This document shows, piece after piece, positions 23,609 through 35,617 of a stretch of 64,000 bases of DNA (position 1 is its first letter; each line of letters begins with the position of its first letter). A program made the position numbers and the translations under genes. The notes below the pieces were generated by a model. It was not told the origin of the DNA. It was given only the letters and a program-made list of their open reading frames with translations, and ran no database searches. This DNA comes from Armillaria gallica (Eukaryota > Basidiomycota > Agaricomycetes > Agaricales > Physalacriaceae). The stretch is from contig JBANDB010000003.1 in assembly GCA_037576215.1 (NCBI GenBank), positions 1,612,001 to 1,676,000 on the forward strand. Direction: 5' to 3'.

Positions 23609-23811
23609 GTGGCCTGCTGGTAATGTGTCTACCAATGCGCAGAGTTTTTTTTTCCATTTTCTCTCCTACTGGCCGTCTTCGATTATGTCGGGTAGGTAGG
23701 ATTGCAACGTAATACGACCTTCCGTCTGACCTTCAAATTTCTATCTGCCTTCGATGCATCTGTACACCCGCATGCCCAATTTGTCATTGAACTTTCATGC
23801 TTTATCATATA

Positions 23812-23957
23812 GAGGATGACGATGAAACAACTTGCACCATACCAACATTAGAGTACGCGGTCTGTCCTCGTCGCTGAATAAATCTCTGGACGTATACCTA
23901 CAAGATTTCTTAGCACTAGCAGAACTAGCAGAACCCAACTCCCAAGTGCATTTTACG
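23812..23957 (+). pseudogene. SFM1 fragment (exon 2, intron, start of exon 3)
   Basis: This copies part of the SFM1-like gene: the acidic EDDDETT stretch, TLEYA, intron 2 with its donor and acceptor, and the start of exon 3 ending near QVHFT. It begins and ends abruptly. Keeping the intron shows it arose by DNA duplication, not reverse transcription. Confidence 0.75.
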
Positions 23958-25346
23958 GAATACACTTCAACGACTCTGGGCACTGTTTGTAGCGTTTAAT
24001 AACCGTCGAAGTATACCCTTGATCTCGAATTTGTTATTCGAACATCGCTTAAAGCAGTGATTCGCCAACAATCCGTTCATTCCCAGTTCTGGGAAAATGT
24101 CGGTTGTTAATGTTCTTTCCTTTGTTCCTGACTGATTCTGGTCCTCTTCTACCTCGTCCCTCGACTTCCGGTGCGTAAACAGGATCGGGCTCGCTCCTTC
24201 TTAGCCTCGTACAACAATGGCGTCGGTATTGTATCAACAGAATGACGGTTCTACGTATCGAGATGGAAGATAACCCTAACATGCCACTAAAATAGGACTC
24301 GGATACGCCACACAAATGTGGTGGCCCTCAAATGCTAATCTCCTCCTAGCCAGTCGTGGTCGGCACCGAATCCCAGCCAAGAGTGCCCACACTTCAATAA
24401 TCCCGTCGCGGTGTATGTGCCTGGCATAATTGGAAGGACAGAGGACGCCGAAACGAGCAGTCTAGCGCCTTTCTGGGAGACAACCATTCATATCAGGACC
24501 TTTAATTCAGGCTTCTGCAACTTCAGTACCATTTTTCTGTACGACTCTACCCTCTTGGACACAGACCTGCATAGAAGGGTTGTACTTTTCACACCTAATC
24601 TCTTCGTCACACTAGCGAGAGCAAACGTACTGTGTTGCGAAGACATACGGAGTGCCTACGGGGAGACGAAGCCTATTTGAGCGGGGAGGCTTTCTCTTTC
24701 ATTTTACTCTCATTCGGACGAGGTTTCATGCTTGCTGCATTTTTGGTTGCTCGCATTTCTTCCTTTATGACCGCTCCGGTTACAGTGTGCTAGCATGCGG
24801 CTCTTTACCCTCATAAGAGCGAGTGCTGTTCTCCTCGCTTGGTCCTTGCGGTACAAAGACTATGCGCGTATTAGAGCTTCCACATGGCAATAAAGATGAA
24901 TTCCGAGTCTCCTTGGACTGTTAATGGTCTGCCAGCACCAAGATGATGATGTAGCTTCGTTTGCAATGCTTGATCGTGAAATATTTTCATCACAAGCCAC
25001 CATAATATATCCAAAGGCGTCGACATCGCGGTAGCCCGTTATTGTCCCAGTTGCTTCATCGAGCATAGTCAAAATAGTAGGTGAAGGCGACATGATGGAT
25101 ACGGAGCTGAGGGACAACGTCCCGAGTTTATGTCCTCCGCGTTAGGATTAGCGTAAGCTGGGGTGCCAAGTCGACTGTCCGTGCTTTAGTAGGTCTGTAC
25201 GGAATGAATGGTCCATAAAAGAATCACGGTCGATAGATACACATTAATTCCTACGCACAGGATACATCATACATTCATACTGGTACTGGAACGACATAGC
25301 CACTGTTTCTTAACTCTTCAACGCTCAACTGCATTGATCGTCACTT

Positions 25347-27449
25347 TCACGGGGTACGTACGCGCTTCCTGAACAACACCTTGCTGGTCGGATTCGGCAT
25401 CTGAATATAAGCAAACCACACTGACGTGGGGAAATTGTCAAGCTTCACGTCATAGTTCAGGAGAACGTGGGACATGAGAGCTTTCAACTCGTTGACAGCA
25501 AAGAATCGGCCAGGGCTGCAAACAAAAAAAAATGTCGATTTGAGAACTTTGAAGATGGCTCGACCTATACGCACCATGCTGGCCGCCCGAGGCCAAAGAA
25601 GACGAAATCCAGACTCGGCGTGGCCATATGGTGGCGAGTACCTTCGCCTTCTTGTTTTCTCATTTCAGAGAATCTCCATGGCCTGAATTCTAATGGGTCT
25701 TCGTAGTTCTCCTACGTAGGAAATGGATGGATGAGGGACCGTCAGAGCAAAGAAAACTCGTACGTACTTCATCTGTATGCGTGGACAGAGCGGCCACAAC
25801 GATTTGAACCCCAGCGGGAACAAGTGTCCCGTCTGAAAATACAAAGTCCTTACGAGTCGTACGTCTCATTCCGACTGTACCCGATCGTCAGAAGGTATTG
25901 ATGTAGTAAACAGATTGACGACTCACAGACACCCAGGTTACCGTACACCCTCTGCGCTTCTTTCAAAAAGCTGTCGAGCTGGTCCATCTTTTCCATTGCA
26001 GATTTCGTATAACCTTCTTCGTTGATGATAGCTTCCACTTCGTCACGAAGAATTTCAGCATACTCAGGGTGTGTAGCCAATGCGTACAAGGCAGTAGTGA
26101 ACGCCTGTAGGCACGCAATCAGCTGTAGCTCTGTGATGCGTAATCCGACATACTATAGCCGCCGAATGGATAGCTGCCAGGTTCAAAGTGAGCATCCTAC
26201 TACAATGATCCTTTACTGAGCGCCTCTTCTCATCGTCATGAGGTATGTCAAGCAGCCACGAGACGAGGTCATTCTACCGTCGCGTGAGACAAAAAGTAAA
26301 TGAAATCAATACTTCCTCACTGGTTTTCCAGGCCAATCTTTCCCATAGACATCCTGCTGGTGCATTCGTTCCCGGATGGTATCGCCAAGGAATTTCTCTG
26401 TTTTGGCTGTAGCTTGCCTGTGGGGCGTAAAGATAGAACTTAGAATCCTAATTTTATGAAGTTACAGTGCCAGTATGAACAGTATTGCGTGAAAGTGACT
26501 TGCATGTTCAGGACTCTAGGCAACATGTTGATAATATTAAAAAAAGCGACAATTTCGATGGTGTAGTTGATATTGAGTTTGATATATTCGCGGTTGCGGC
26601 CTCAAGAACGAGTTTATATCAATACGTCCTGGAGAGGGAGAGGTTACTCACAGAGAGGAAGCCCTACAAACATCCGGTTGCTCGCTCTGCATACAATTTG
26701 CAAAATAGTTTCGTGGGCAGGTATCTCGACCCAGTCTACAATTAAAACGTCAGCCTGAGTTACTCAAAAATATCGTTAGTCTTAGCACCTTCAGTCATCG
26801 GTATATTGTCCTTGAAAGACGCTTTGATCTCATCCTGAACGTCCGCAAAGCAAGAGGCGATATTGCGGGTCAAGGCCCCTCGTACCACGTCTATATGGTA
26901 AGGGTCCAGCCTGATGGAGCGACTCGCAAAAGTATAGTCCATCTAGTTGTCATAAGCCCAATAATTCGTGCACGACACACAGCGCTCACGTTTTCATCCG
27001 TGGCCAAGGAAGACAGTTCTTCTAGTGAAGACTTTCGAATGTCATTAATCCTCTCTGCTCCGCTGACCACAACCGTCCAGCTGTCGAGCAAGGGGACTTT
27101 GAATATCGATCCATACTATTCACAACGGGTCAGGTCATAGATCATGAGATAAACCGATACACACCATCCTCTGACCTTCTTCGACGATTTCCTTTGCGTG
27201 AAAAATGAATCTGAAAGCATCTATCCATGACCCGATGATACTAGATGATCCAGCCGTAGGAATAGATTTCAGCTAAGACGATATCAGCATTTACCGGGAC
27301 GACGTTGGTGTAACAGTTACCTTCTGTCTAGAGACCAAGGCCTTTCGAACTTGGAGCGCCAGCAGAAACACGGTGGCTAAACCAAGACTGCGTAACACTA
27401 AAGTTTTGTCGACTTGTCGTGCGAGATCGACGTATTCTTCGAGGGGCAT
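25347..27449 (-). pseudogene. Cytochrome P450, right-arm copy with frameshift
   Basis: The exon order and splice sites follow the left-arm P450. The haem loop (FFGLGRPACPGRFFA) and the GC donor of intron 6 are retained. The end of exon 1 is one base shorter: between ACACCA and GGTAAATG there are 10 nt, against 11 in the left copy. Splicing at the same sites then shifts the frame into an immediate stop. The I-helix reads AAIHSAA, losing the Thr/Ser pair of the left copy. All other exons I checked remain open, so decay is recent, or a sequencing error or an altered splice site could rescue it. Confidence 0.7.
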
Positions 27450-27487
27450 TCTATAAATGTGGGAAACATAAAACAGGAAAGTTGGCA

Positions 27488-27495
27488 TTTATATA
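27488..27495 (-). promoter_or_regulatory. TATA box of right-arm P450
   Basis: TATATAAA on the minus strand, 38 nt upstream of the start codon at 27449, as in the left arm. Confidence 0.55.
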
Positions 27496-27634
27496 CGCAC
27501 CATGAGAATGGAGATAAAGCAGCGAGCTCCTCCGTCCGGGGTTTGTCATTTTGATTTGTAGCAGTCCCCCCGATCCGGTCTGAAGAGAACATAGTGTGGC
27601 AGTAGACTGATTCGCTTCCTCTATGCTACTTGAG

Positions 27635-28660
27635 TCTTAGGTGATCTTTCACTGTACGGATGTTCCCGAATCCGATCTCTGATCTTCACATTCCCAAATC
27701 GGGACTGGCGCCCAGTGACGTTATGCTCAGGCTGGTTATACTGTGACATACCTTCTATTGGAATCGCGAGGCTCGGGACCACGAAATGAGCGAGAGGACA
27801 GGGTATTGTATATCCATTGCAAACGAGATGGCATATACTACACAAGTACAGTCCTTTTATACGACGATTCTAACTAAAAGCCGCGGGTATAAGCAACGAA
27901 TACATACCATTAATAAGAGAACAATAAAAGACGTTAACAAGCGGCGACTGGAAAGACAAGCATCTCGACATTTAATGATCAGCACCTTCGCTTGGTGACA
28001 ATGTGAGCTCGAACACCAAACAACCTCGCAGTTCTTTATCTGTCGATAAGCAACAGTCACAGGGACGTCGAGGGAAGGGGGAAAGACAGAAGAGTGAATG
28101 GGTCACTCTTATCGATCAAATCGCCGACTAAGCAGCACGGTTCCGAATGCGGAACGGCCCACCTCCAAACAGTGACTTTTAATCTGACAATGCTATTAAT
28201 TCTGGATGCCAAGACACCCAATGTATCATCTTATTAAAGGTAATAGAATCTTGCTCCTTGTGTGCACGGTGCCAGAAGTAACAAATGTCGTGACTTGGTG
28301 AGGCGTGAGCGGGTGACCCTAGACACCTGATAAGAAGTAAGGACAGCCTCCGGAATATCGCGCTCCTTGCAATGGCTGCAATGGCGTAGTATGGGATGCT
28401 TTGACTACAGGGAGAGGCCTAGCTGAATCGTGAGCAACGTTGGTGTGTTTACTTATAAAAAGTGCTCGTTCTGCATGTCTTACCTCATTCTCCGGCGTGT
28501 ACTGTGGCCAGAAGGGACCTGGCAAATTTCAACAAGTGTTCGACCAGCAACAGAAGAATAACTCACGAGACATGCCTAATTCCGAGTCCTATGAATTGGA
28601 CTGACCGTGGGAACATTTTCCATCGCCCATCATTCTCGTGATATCTATCTTTCGCTTTTC
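27635..28660. other. No supported gene
   Basis: Most of 27635-28265 has no counterpart in the left arm, and I find no coherent exon. The stretch 28475-28530 resembles 14660-14720 and encodes GPFWPQYTPENE on the minus strand, another piece of the dispersed unidentified gene. Confidence 0.4.
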
Positions 28661-29479
28661 CTAGCCTGCTCCGTCCATACCTTTCTTTGTTATCCATCGC
28701 TTGTCGTCCCGTTCGTCCAGCATTGACGACGACTCCCTTGGCTCAATCGGTACCTGCACACCCTCTATTGCCGGCAGCCACCTTCTACAACCATGCTGAT
28801 GCCTACAAAAAATCCTGGTCAGCGTAACACGACGAACTCCGGCCCACATCTAGTCGAAACACCTATACCCACTCAACACTCTTGACGAACAGGCTGACGT
28901 CGACAAGGCGGGGAAATTATCAATGTCTAGCACGACGTGGGCCCCAGGCGGCGAGCTCACAAAGGAAACAGATATATTCTGATGATTCCGCCTCGGAGAC
29001 AACAGCCATTGAAGTTGAGCACTAGCGTTCACCTATCCCCACCTTTCATCAGATCGCGACCTCCGGCAGTGATGCGTAGAAACTCGAACCCACGGAGACT
29101 AGTAGTCTGTTCGTCTCCAGGTCAATGAACTTAGGCTTCTCGCCGCAAAGGGCAAAACACAAGAGAAACTTATCTTCGAGTCAAATGAGTGCATGTTCGA
29201 CAGTGTTGTCATTATTGTATGTGTCAGTTGAATTATTTTTTGGAAGCTCATTGGTTTTTCAGGGGTGACGACATACCGACCCGCATCCACGCCTCTCTCT
29301 TGCTTTCCGATGACGTTGTGCATTATGGACAGAAAGCCCATCTCTGTCACGATATATCTTGAGAGATCGTGCACCAAACGACGCCTCTGGAGCGGGCTTC
29401 TGAGATGATGACCACCTGCTCTCGTTCTGACGGCAGACGCATCTTTGCCTTCGGCCAAGAAGGCGGGCTGCTTACAATT

Positions 29480-30890
29480 CACTCTTCGTTTAAATCCCAT
29501 CCGACTCGCGTGATTAGGCAAAGATATCCGAGCCATCTGATATACGTTCTTAACGCGTCAGTGTATTTGGATGGGTTGATCGACTGCGATCCCAAAACGG
29601 TATCACATTTATGGTCTTCAGAAATGGAACTGGATTTCAAGAGACGGTTGAGTCCGGGTGTGGTCGTGCGTACATTTCTGGCTGTTGTGCATGAAAGGTT
29701 ATTGATTATATTGCAGAGTCAAACATACGATGCCTTGACGCTGACTCCGGCGTATCTTGCAAGTCGTCCCGGAGGGAAGGAAGCGCCGGGCGGACATGAA
29801 TTCATTGCTGACCACTGGAAAGTCGTGGGAGCTGCCCCTGGAGCTGATGAGGTATATTCAACGTTTTATTTGTTGCTATACGCTCTAATTCTACTACCAG
29901 AAATCCAGCTCTTCTATTCAAGCTGATCTCCGCTATTTGGTCATTAGAGGAGAGACCGTTTCATCTGTTCTTTGCTCCGCGACTCTTTGGTCAACCGTCA
30001 CCTACTCGAAGTAACCCCGCCATGTCTTGTGTAGATGCAAGTCGAGGGCGGTACCACCCTTTTCAGTTTAAACTACTATGGCCAGCCCGCCTACCTCACA
30101 CAAAGATCTCAATCGTACTTGGAGACATGTCTGCCCAGTCTCGGGAACGTATTCTGCGTCCCAGAGCCACACAAGTGGGTGTTTGAGCGTGTATACCCAT
30201 CTTGAGGCTGAGCTCGCGTTCATCAGCATCGGCAATATCATGGATCATCGAGACAATCATTTGCGAAACGGTTGATCAACTCTTGGCCAATCCCGTCTCT
30301 GTGGGCCTCATCCAGCAACTTAACCCCGTATTCAAGGCTCCAGAACGGCCGTTCAAGCGCATGGCGTGTCGAACATGGAATCAAGCACGCAGCAGAAGAT
30401 GCAGAAGGGAATGTCCTCCTCGATGAGTCAGGTCATGCAAAGACGGTGGACCATGTCGTTGGAGATGATATCGCAGAGGCTGTGGAGAGGCAGATGACGG
30501 ACATCATTGGGACGCCAGTATTCTTGCACTCATTCCCATCTGAGCTCAAGGCGTTCTATACGAGGAAGCTACCAGTCGAAGAGGGCGCGAAAACTGTTTA
30601 CACAGAAAGCCCTGATTTGCTGATGCAGAATGTCGGTGAGATCGTGGGTGGTTCGATGAGTGGAGGTGTTGCTGGCGGCATATAAGCGAAGGAATTGATT
30701 CAGCACCATATTATTGGTTCGCTGATTGCGGGCATGGCGGGTACGGATTGGAGGTCGAGGTATGTCTGATCGATGGTCCTGCATTTGATTCCCGATATTG
30801 ATATCCTGTATTTAGCGATTCATTGCGTGGCTCGTGAACAGGTTTACAGCGAGAGAGTGTTCCTTATATCCAAGTTTGTCCTTCCTCATC
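29480..30890 (+). pseudogene. Asparaginyl-tRNA synthetase, nearly full-length but broken
   Basis: Class II AsnRS features appear in order but across several frames: VSVFGWVDRLRSQNGITF, TYDALTLTPAYL, APGGHEFIADHWKVVGAAPG, SIQADLRYLVIRGETVSS, GQPAYLT and [48 protein letters not shown], then PYYWFAD, HGGYGLEVER and FIAWLVNRFTARECSLYP. Breaks include a stop before the first motif (about 29552), a stop after VTYSK (about 30013), the loss of the HTRRH-type stretch, and a stop after GGVAGGI (30683). The intact essential gene must be elsewhere in the genome. The left arm keeps only its beginning. Confidence 0.8.
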
Positions 30891-31059
30891 GTTTGCAGTA
30901 TATAAAGCTCATAGTGTGTTGTAGGTGGCCTGTGCCTTATATGGCGTGTACGACACGGTTCTTTGGGAGAATGGTGACTGGTTCTGGAATGCTTACAGTG
31001 GTGACCGGTGGACCCCCTACGGATTCAATCACAGAGAGAAGATCGATTGAGTTGTACAA

Positions 31060-31970
31060 CTACGTATCAAAATCATCCGCCAACGCGCTATCTTCGTCGT
31101 TTATCGACGACCTGGCTACAGCGCCGTGTTTCTAATCCGGAGTAACTGACAGGATCAAAAATACCCTACCGATCGAAAAAGTATGCCTCTAAAGCAGAGA
31201 AGGAACTGTCGCCAGAAGACGGAGATGGTCGGTTTGAGTGGTTTTTGTTCGGAGTATGCTGGCGCTCTTTCACTCACATAGGGAATTCTCGGTAAGGCTC
31301 TCCGAAATCCAGCGTACAAATCATTTTTTGAAACGGTGCAGGGACCGATCCTCCACGAGACAGGACTACGGGTCTCGGCACGACGATTGGGGCCCGTACA
31401 AATGTCGACGGATACTGCCCTAGGTGTCACGAAACTGGTCGTGGAAGATAAAAGTATGCGTTTAATTCTTCAAATGCGCGCGCGTTCATTGATCTATCTA
31501 TATAGTTCCCATTGATAGGATACCCTATATCGTGAGTCCAGATACAATTTTTCTGACCGCAGACTCGTATCTGCAAAAGACCTCTGAGCAGGCTCCTCAC
31601 GGGTTTATTAGATCCTTCAGAGACCGGTGACAAGTCAAAGCCACGTCCATTTTACAACCTCTGGCTATTTCGTATTCATTCGCCTGGATACTAGTCATTG
31701 TTACATTTCTGTTCAGGAGCACCAATGACCCCTTCCTTCCTTCTGTATGCTGAGACCGGTAATAACAACCCTTTAAAGGACTACCCGACATTCACATTCA
31801 ACGCTAAAGAGAGCGTCGAAATTCCTTCCAGTCCGTCCTTCACTGCGCAATTGCTCATTTCACTCACTTACCCATACACAGGATACATCGCCGAAGGCTC
31901 AGAACCGAAACTACCACCGGGAATGCGGCAACTCTTACACGAGAACCTCAACAAGGGCTTCGACTTCTAA
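31060..31970 (+). pseudogene. SFM1 copy lacking the 5' exons
   Basis: Parallel to the SFM1-like gene at 19.1-20.3 kb from within exon 3 to the stop codon, with the same introns. The first two exons are missing, a TAA interrupts the serine-rich stretch (after APCF), and a small deletion after EKVCL removes the LDP motif and creates another stop. The C-terminal PKLPPGMRQLLHENLNKGFDF region is preserved. It directly follows the broken AsnRS. Confidence 0.8.
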
Positions 31971-32190
31971 TAGTGACGTGATAGATTGAACAAAACAGTC
32001 TACAGGCATACCTAAAACTACATGAACAACAACAGATATATGTGATAGATGTCCTCATGCTTGTGTAATTAATAGCGAGACAGATGGATGAAAAGCGAAA
32101 ATGAAAGATGCGAGTAACAATACAACCAATTACATATATATTACGATGAACCCAAACAGAAAAAAGAAACATAGAAAGCAAGATAGTTTC

Positions 32191-35100
32191 TCACGAAGGT
32201 GGAGCAGGAGGCCTATCTTCTGGTTTGGGCTTCGCGTCCCACGGCGCTGGTATCCTGGCGACGTCCGCGAGATTGACATCAGCCTTGACATCGTTCAATC
32301 GTTCGCGCTCGGTCATGTTCATCCGCGCACGACACCGCACCAAACGCAGCTTCGTCCTCTTGATCCCTGTAACCCAACATTCCGTCAACAAGACCAACGA
32401 GCAACGGTTAGAAACAACGTACAAGTACCGATAGTCTCCCGATCCTCATCCATGAACGGATTCTCCGTCTGCAACAGATCATCCTCCAGAGCGTACAAGC
32501 ACCATAATGACTCTTCATACAACTTCTCGCACTCGTCCGGGCTGGTAGCTTGATCTAAGAGTTCTTTCCGCGCTGCAGTGCGACTCTATCGTGACAGCAT
32601 CAATATGCGGGTTTCACCTCCGAACACAGGTGTGGACTCACCAATACGAGCGCGCGGTCATAGACCAGTTGGTCTAGCCACGTCTTGGGTCCGTCGTACT
32701 GGGCCGGCAACCACGTCTTGACCAATATCGCTCTATCATTACACTTCAGATAATGATTCTTGAACCACGATAATGCTATCATCATCAACCCATCAGCCAT
32801 CCGGATTTCACATGAAGAGTATATGAAAAACACACCATCATCAAACCCTTCACTGACGACGAAATCCCCGTCAGGACGCCGCATCTTCATATGCTCTTGA
32901 TGGTTTCGTAGTTTGTTGATGCCCTTCTGCGAAAACGACATGAGGAGCATATACACCGCGACACACGTAACAGCGTTGTATTCAGCTTCCATCTCGCCAG
33001 TCTTCCGTCTCCGAGCCTGTCGATCAGCCTCCCCATCCCGCTGAGCGAACCTGTTCGGATCGGCAAGAGGTTCTGGCGGTGACTAGAAGTTAGATGGGAA
33101 AGGAACGGAGAAATCGGACTTACTCTGCGGAATGGCCTTGACGTACTCGTACATTTCGTCAGCCCAATGGGTTAGCACGTCAGTTTTCTGTGCTAATTCT
33201 TCCAAGTCAGCGAGGAGCTGGTCCTCGAGAGGATCCCGTTCGCCATCGCCATCCAAGGCTATGATCTGTGGTCTTCGGGGCGAAGAAGGAGCACTGTAAT
33301 CACGCGATGGGGATGATCGATGACCAAACAGCTTCTTCGAAGCTAAACTTAGTGCTCTGTTTAGTGCATTCGTAGCAGCTCTCGAGGCTATGCTTGACGG
33401 CGAATGTGATAGTGGTGGGGCATTCGGATGTGGAGGAGGCGGAAAGGTGATATCCACTGCCGGGTCTTCGACTAATGGTGAAGGTGGTACGCGCCTATCA
33501 TTTAACGGTTTTCGGGGAACGGAGCTCAGCTCTGAGGATAGACTGTAAGTTATCTAGTACGCCTGGGTTGCAACACAAAGGCATTTACCGTCTATTGCCC
33601 GATTGAACTCCAAAGTGCGACTGTCCCCTACCAAAACATACTCGCGACGGAGAATCCCATCTTCTTCAGTCTCCCCAGGGATGACAGAAGCTTCTACGGG
33701 TATAGGGGGCTTTTTCTCCGCTATAACAGGAGCATGAACCGACTGCAGTCTAGATATGGGAGGTGGTGGCGCGTGTTCCCGAGTCGGGGTCGGACTGTGT
33801 TATAAAGTCACAATTAAGATCAAAATAACCACGGGGAATAGTCACGAACTATACAAGTGTCTCCGTCTGCGGTGCATCACCTAATGTTGACATTCTCCGG
33901 AAGTTGAATTTGCTTGGAGGAATCATTGCTGTAGGATCCAACACCTCCGGCGGGATGATTCTATGATGAGGCGGAGTTGGCGGGCGTCCCGTCCAAGGCC
34001 TTCCGTCGTATGTGGGTTCCGGCTCGGGAGAAGGCTCCCGTGGTCTAGGGAACTTTGATTTCGCCATAGCTTGACTGCCAAAGAAGTCGTCAAAATTCGC
34101 GCGTTCGACCGGCTTCTGTTTAAGCAAGGCACGGATAAGCTTCTTGATATCATTTGGTACTGGAAGGTCGGCGCTGCCACCACCTCCGCTCTTTCCTGCT
34201 GTCGACTGGGGATCTTCGTCTGGGAACTTGATGTTCTTCGAGTGCTCAATCTTCTTCAGAAGCTCAATGTGGTTTTGAGCGCGAAAGGGGGGCTTTCCGA
34301 CTGCCATCTCGTAGAGGACCGCACCGACAGACCATAGATCGGCTTTGGCGTCGTACTTGTTGTAACCGAGTATCTCAGGTGCCATGTATAATCTATCAAG
34401 GTGTCATATGATACCATGCTGTGACAATGAGGCACAACATACGGTGAACCACACAGTGTTTCCGCCATCATAGCACTGGGAAGGGAACGAGCGAACCCAA
34501 AGTCAGCTACCTTGAGGATCGGGACACCTAGAGGATGACCCTTGGCGAGTTCTTCGGGTGTAGCAGGTTTCAGGAGTAGATTCTACAGTACATGAGCGTA
34601 GTCCTGTGCAAGACAGTATTGTGCCACCAACCTGAGGCTTTATGTCTCTGTGAATCAGATTATGGTGCCGCAGGAATTTGAGGGCCCTAGCAAGTTGTCG
34701 CAGGAAACTCCGTAAGACGACTTCATCCAGACCGCCCGTCCTAGGGTGAGGATAATACTGTGGTGCTGCACCAGGCGACGGTATGTACTCGAGCGTCTCG
34801 ACGCGCCCCCGTTTCTTGATGTAACCGGTGAGGTCCCCGCCCGAGCAATATTCCATGATTAGGTAGATATGATGCTCTGAGCGCTGCACGACGGTTAAAT
34901 ATGCCTCAAAGAACGATACTAGCTACCTACCACGATCTCGGTGAGCCTCGTTATATGCCGGTGAGAGAGCGATTTGAGGATCTGTATTTCGCTCTGGAGG
35001 TTCTCGAAGAGCTTGGCAGAGAGATTGTCTCTCTTTACGGTCTTTATTGCGACTTGAACATGGGTTTCCTGTATTACATCCGTATTCAAGGTCAGGGTCG

Positions 35101-35286
35101 CCGACTGCGAAAGAGTACGATACGCACCTCGTGATATCCCTTGTACACCGTCGCGAAGCTCCCTTTGCCAATCTCTGATACAATGACATACGGACGGACT
35201 TCATCGTCCTCTTCCCTTCTCGTTGCAGGAATGGCGGTAGATACCCTGCCCGTCGACGGAGGATTTGATATCGGAGCTGGAGTCAT
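32191..35286 (-). CDS. ATG1: Autophagy serine/threonine kinase ATG1/ULK
   Basis: Atg1 starts autophagosome formation as the kinase of the Atg1-Atg13-Atg17 complex. The start is the ATG at 35286. The kinase domain shows the glycine loop GKGSFATVY, the ATP-binding lysine in [13 protein letters not shown] after an intron, [13 protein letters not shown], the catalytic loop [16 protein letters not shown], and the activation segment ending [19 protein letters not shown]. An insert rich in Tyr and Pro lies between ALEYIPSP and [10 protein letters not shown] Ser/Pro-rich linker follows. The C-terminal Atg13-binding region includes [39 protein letters not shown] and [14 protein letters not shown], ending in Pro-rich sequence at 32191. 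Several short introns interrupt it. It is divergent to LCB1 with 331 nt between the starts. The C-terminal exon borders are approximate. Confidence 0.9.
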
Positions 35287-35617
35287 GAGTGGCAGTTCGT
35301 TCCAAGGGAGACGTCGTCGCTGCCGGGTGCTGTGTGCGTGGGACTGTCAAGGCTTGCTTATGAGGACAACTGTTTTCCTCAATGTTGTCGACATCGACGG
35401 AAAGAGACAAGGATAGCTGAGCACGTGCTAATGACGACGCCGGACGACGAGCACCCTTTCTTGGAATTCTCACCCGCCCAGGTCCTTGCACTGGATACTG
35501 CTGTGGTGTTAAGTGTAAAAAGTGCCCATGTGCATATATGCGCGAAATGAAGCCCGTCGTTCGGCACCGGGTATGAATATCGTAATTTGAGATTATTGTC
35601 CCTTGCAATCGACCACG

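Larger units (their letters stand above)
24360..29765 (-). repeat. Right arm of large inverted duplication
   Basis: Read on the minus strand this repeats the left arm. The 8181-9105 block is at about 24360-25140, the P450 at 25347-27449, the 5165-5355 block at about 28265-28475, and the 540-1326 block with the AsnRS start at 28661-29765. Unique pieces interrupt it at about 27635-28265 and 28475-28660. Confidence 0.8.
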
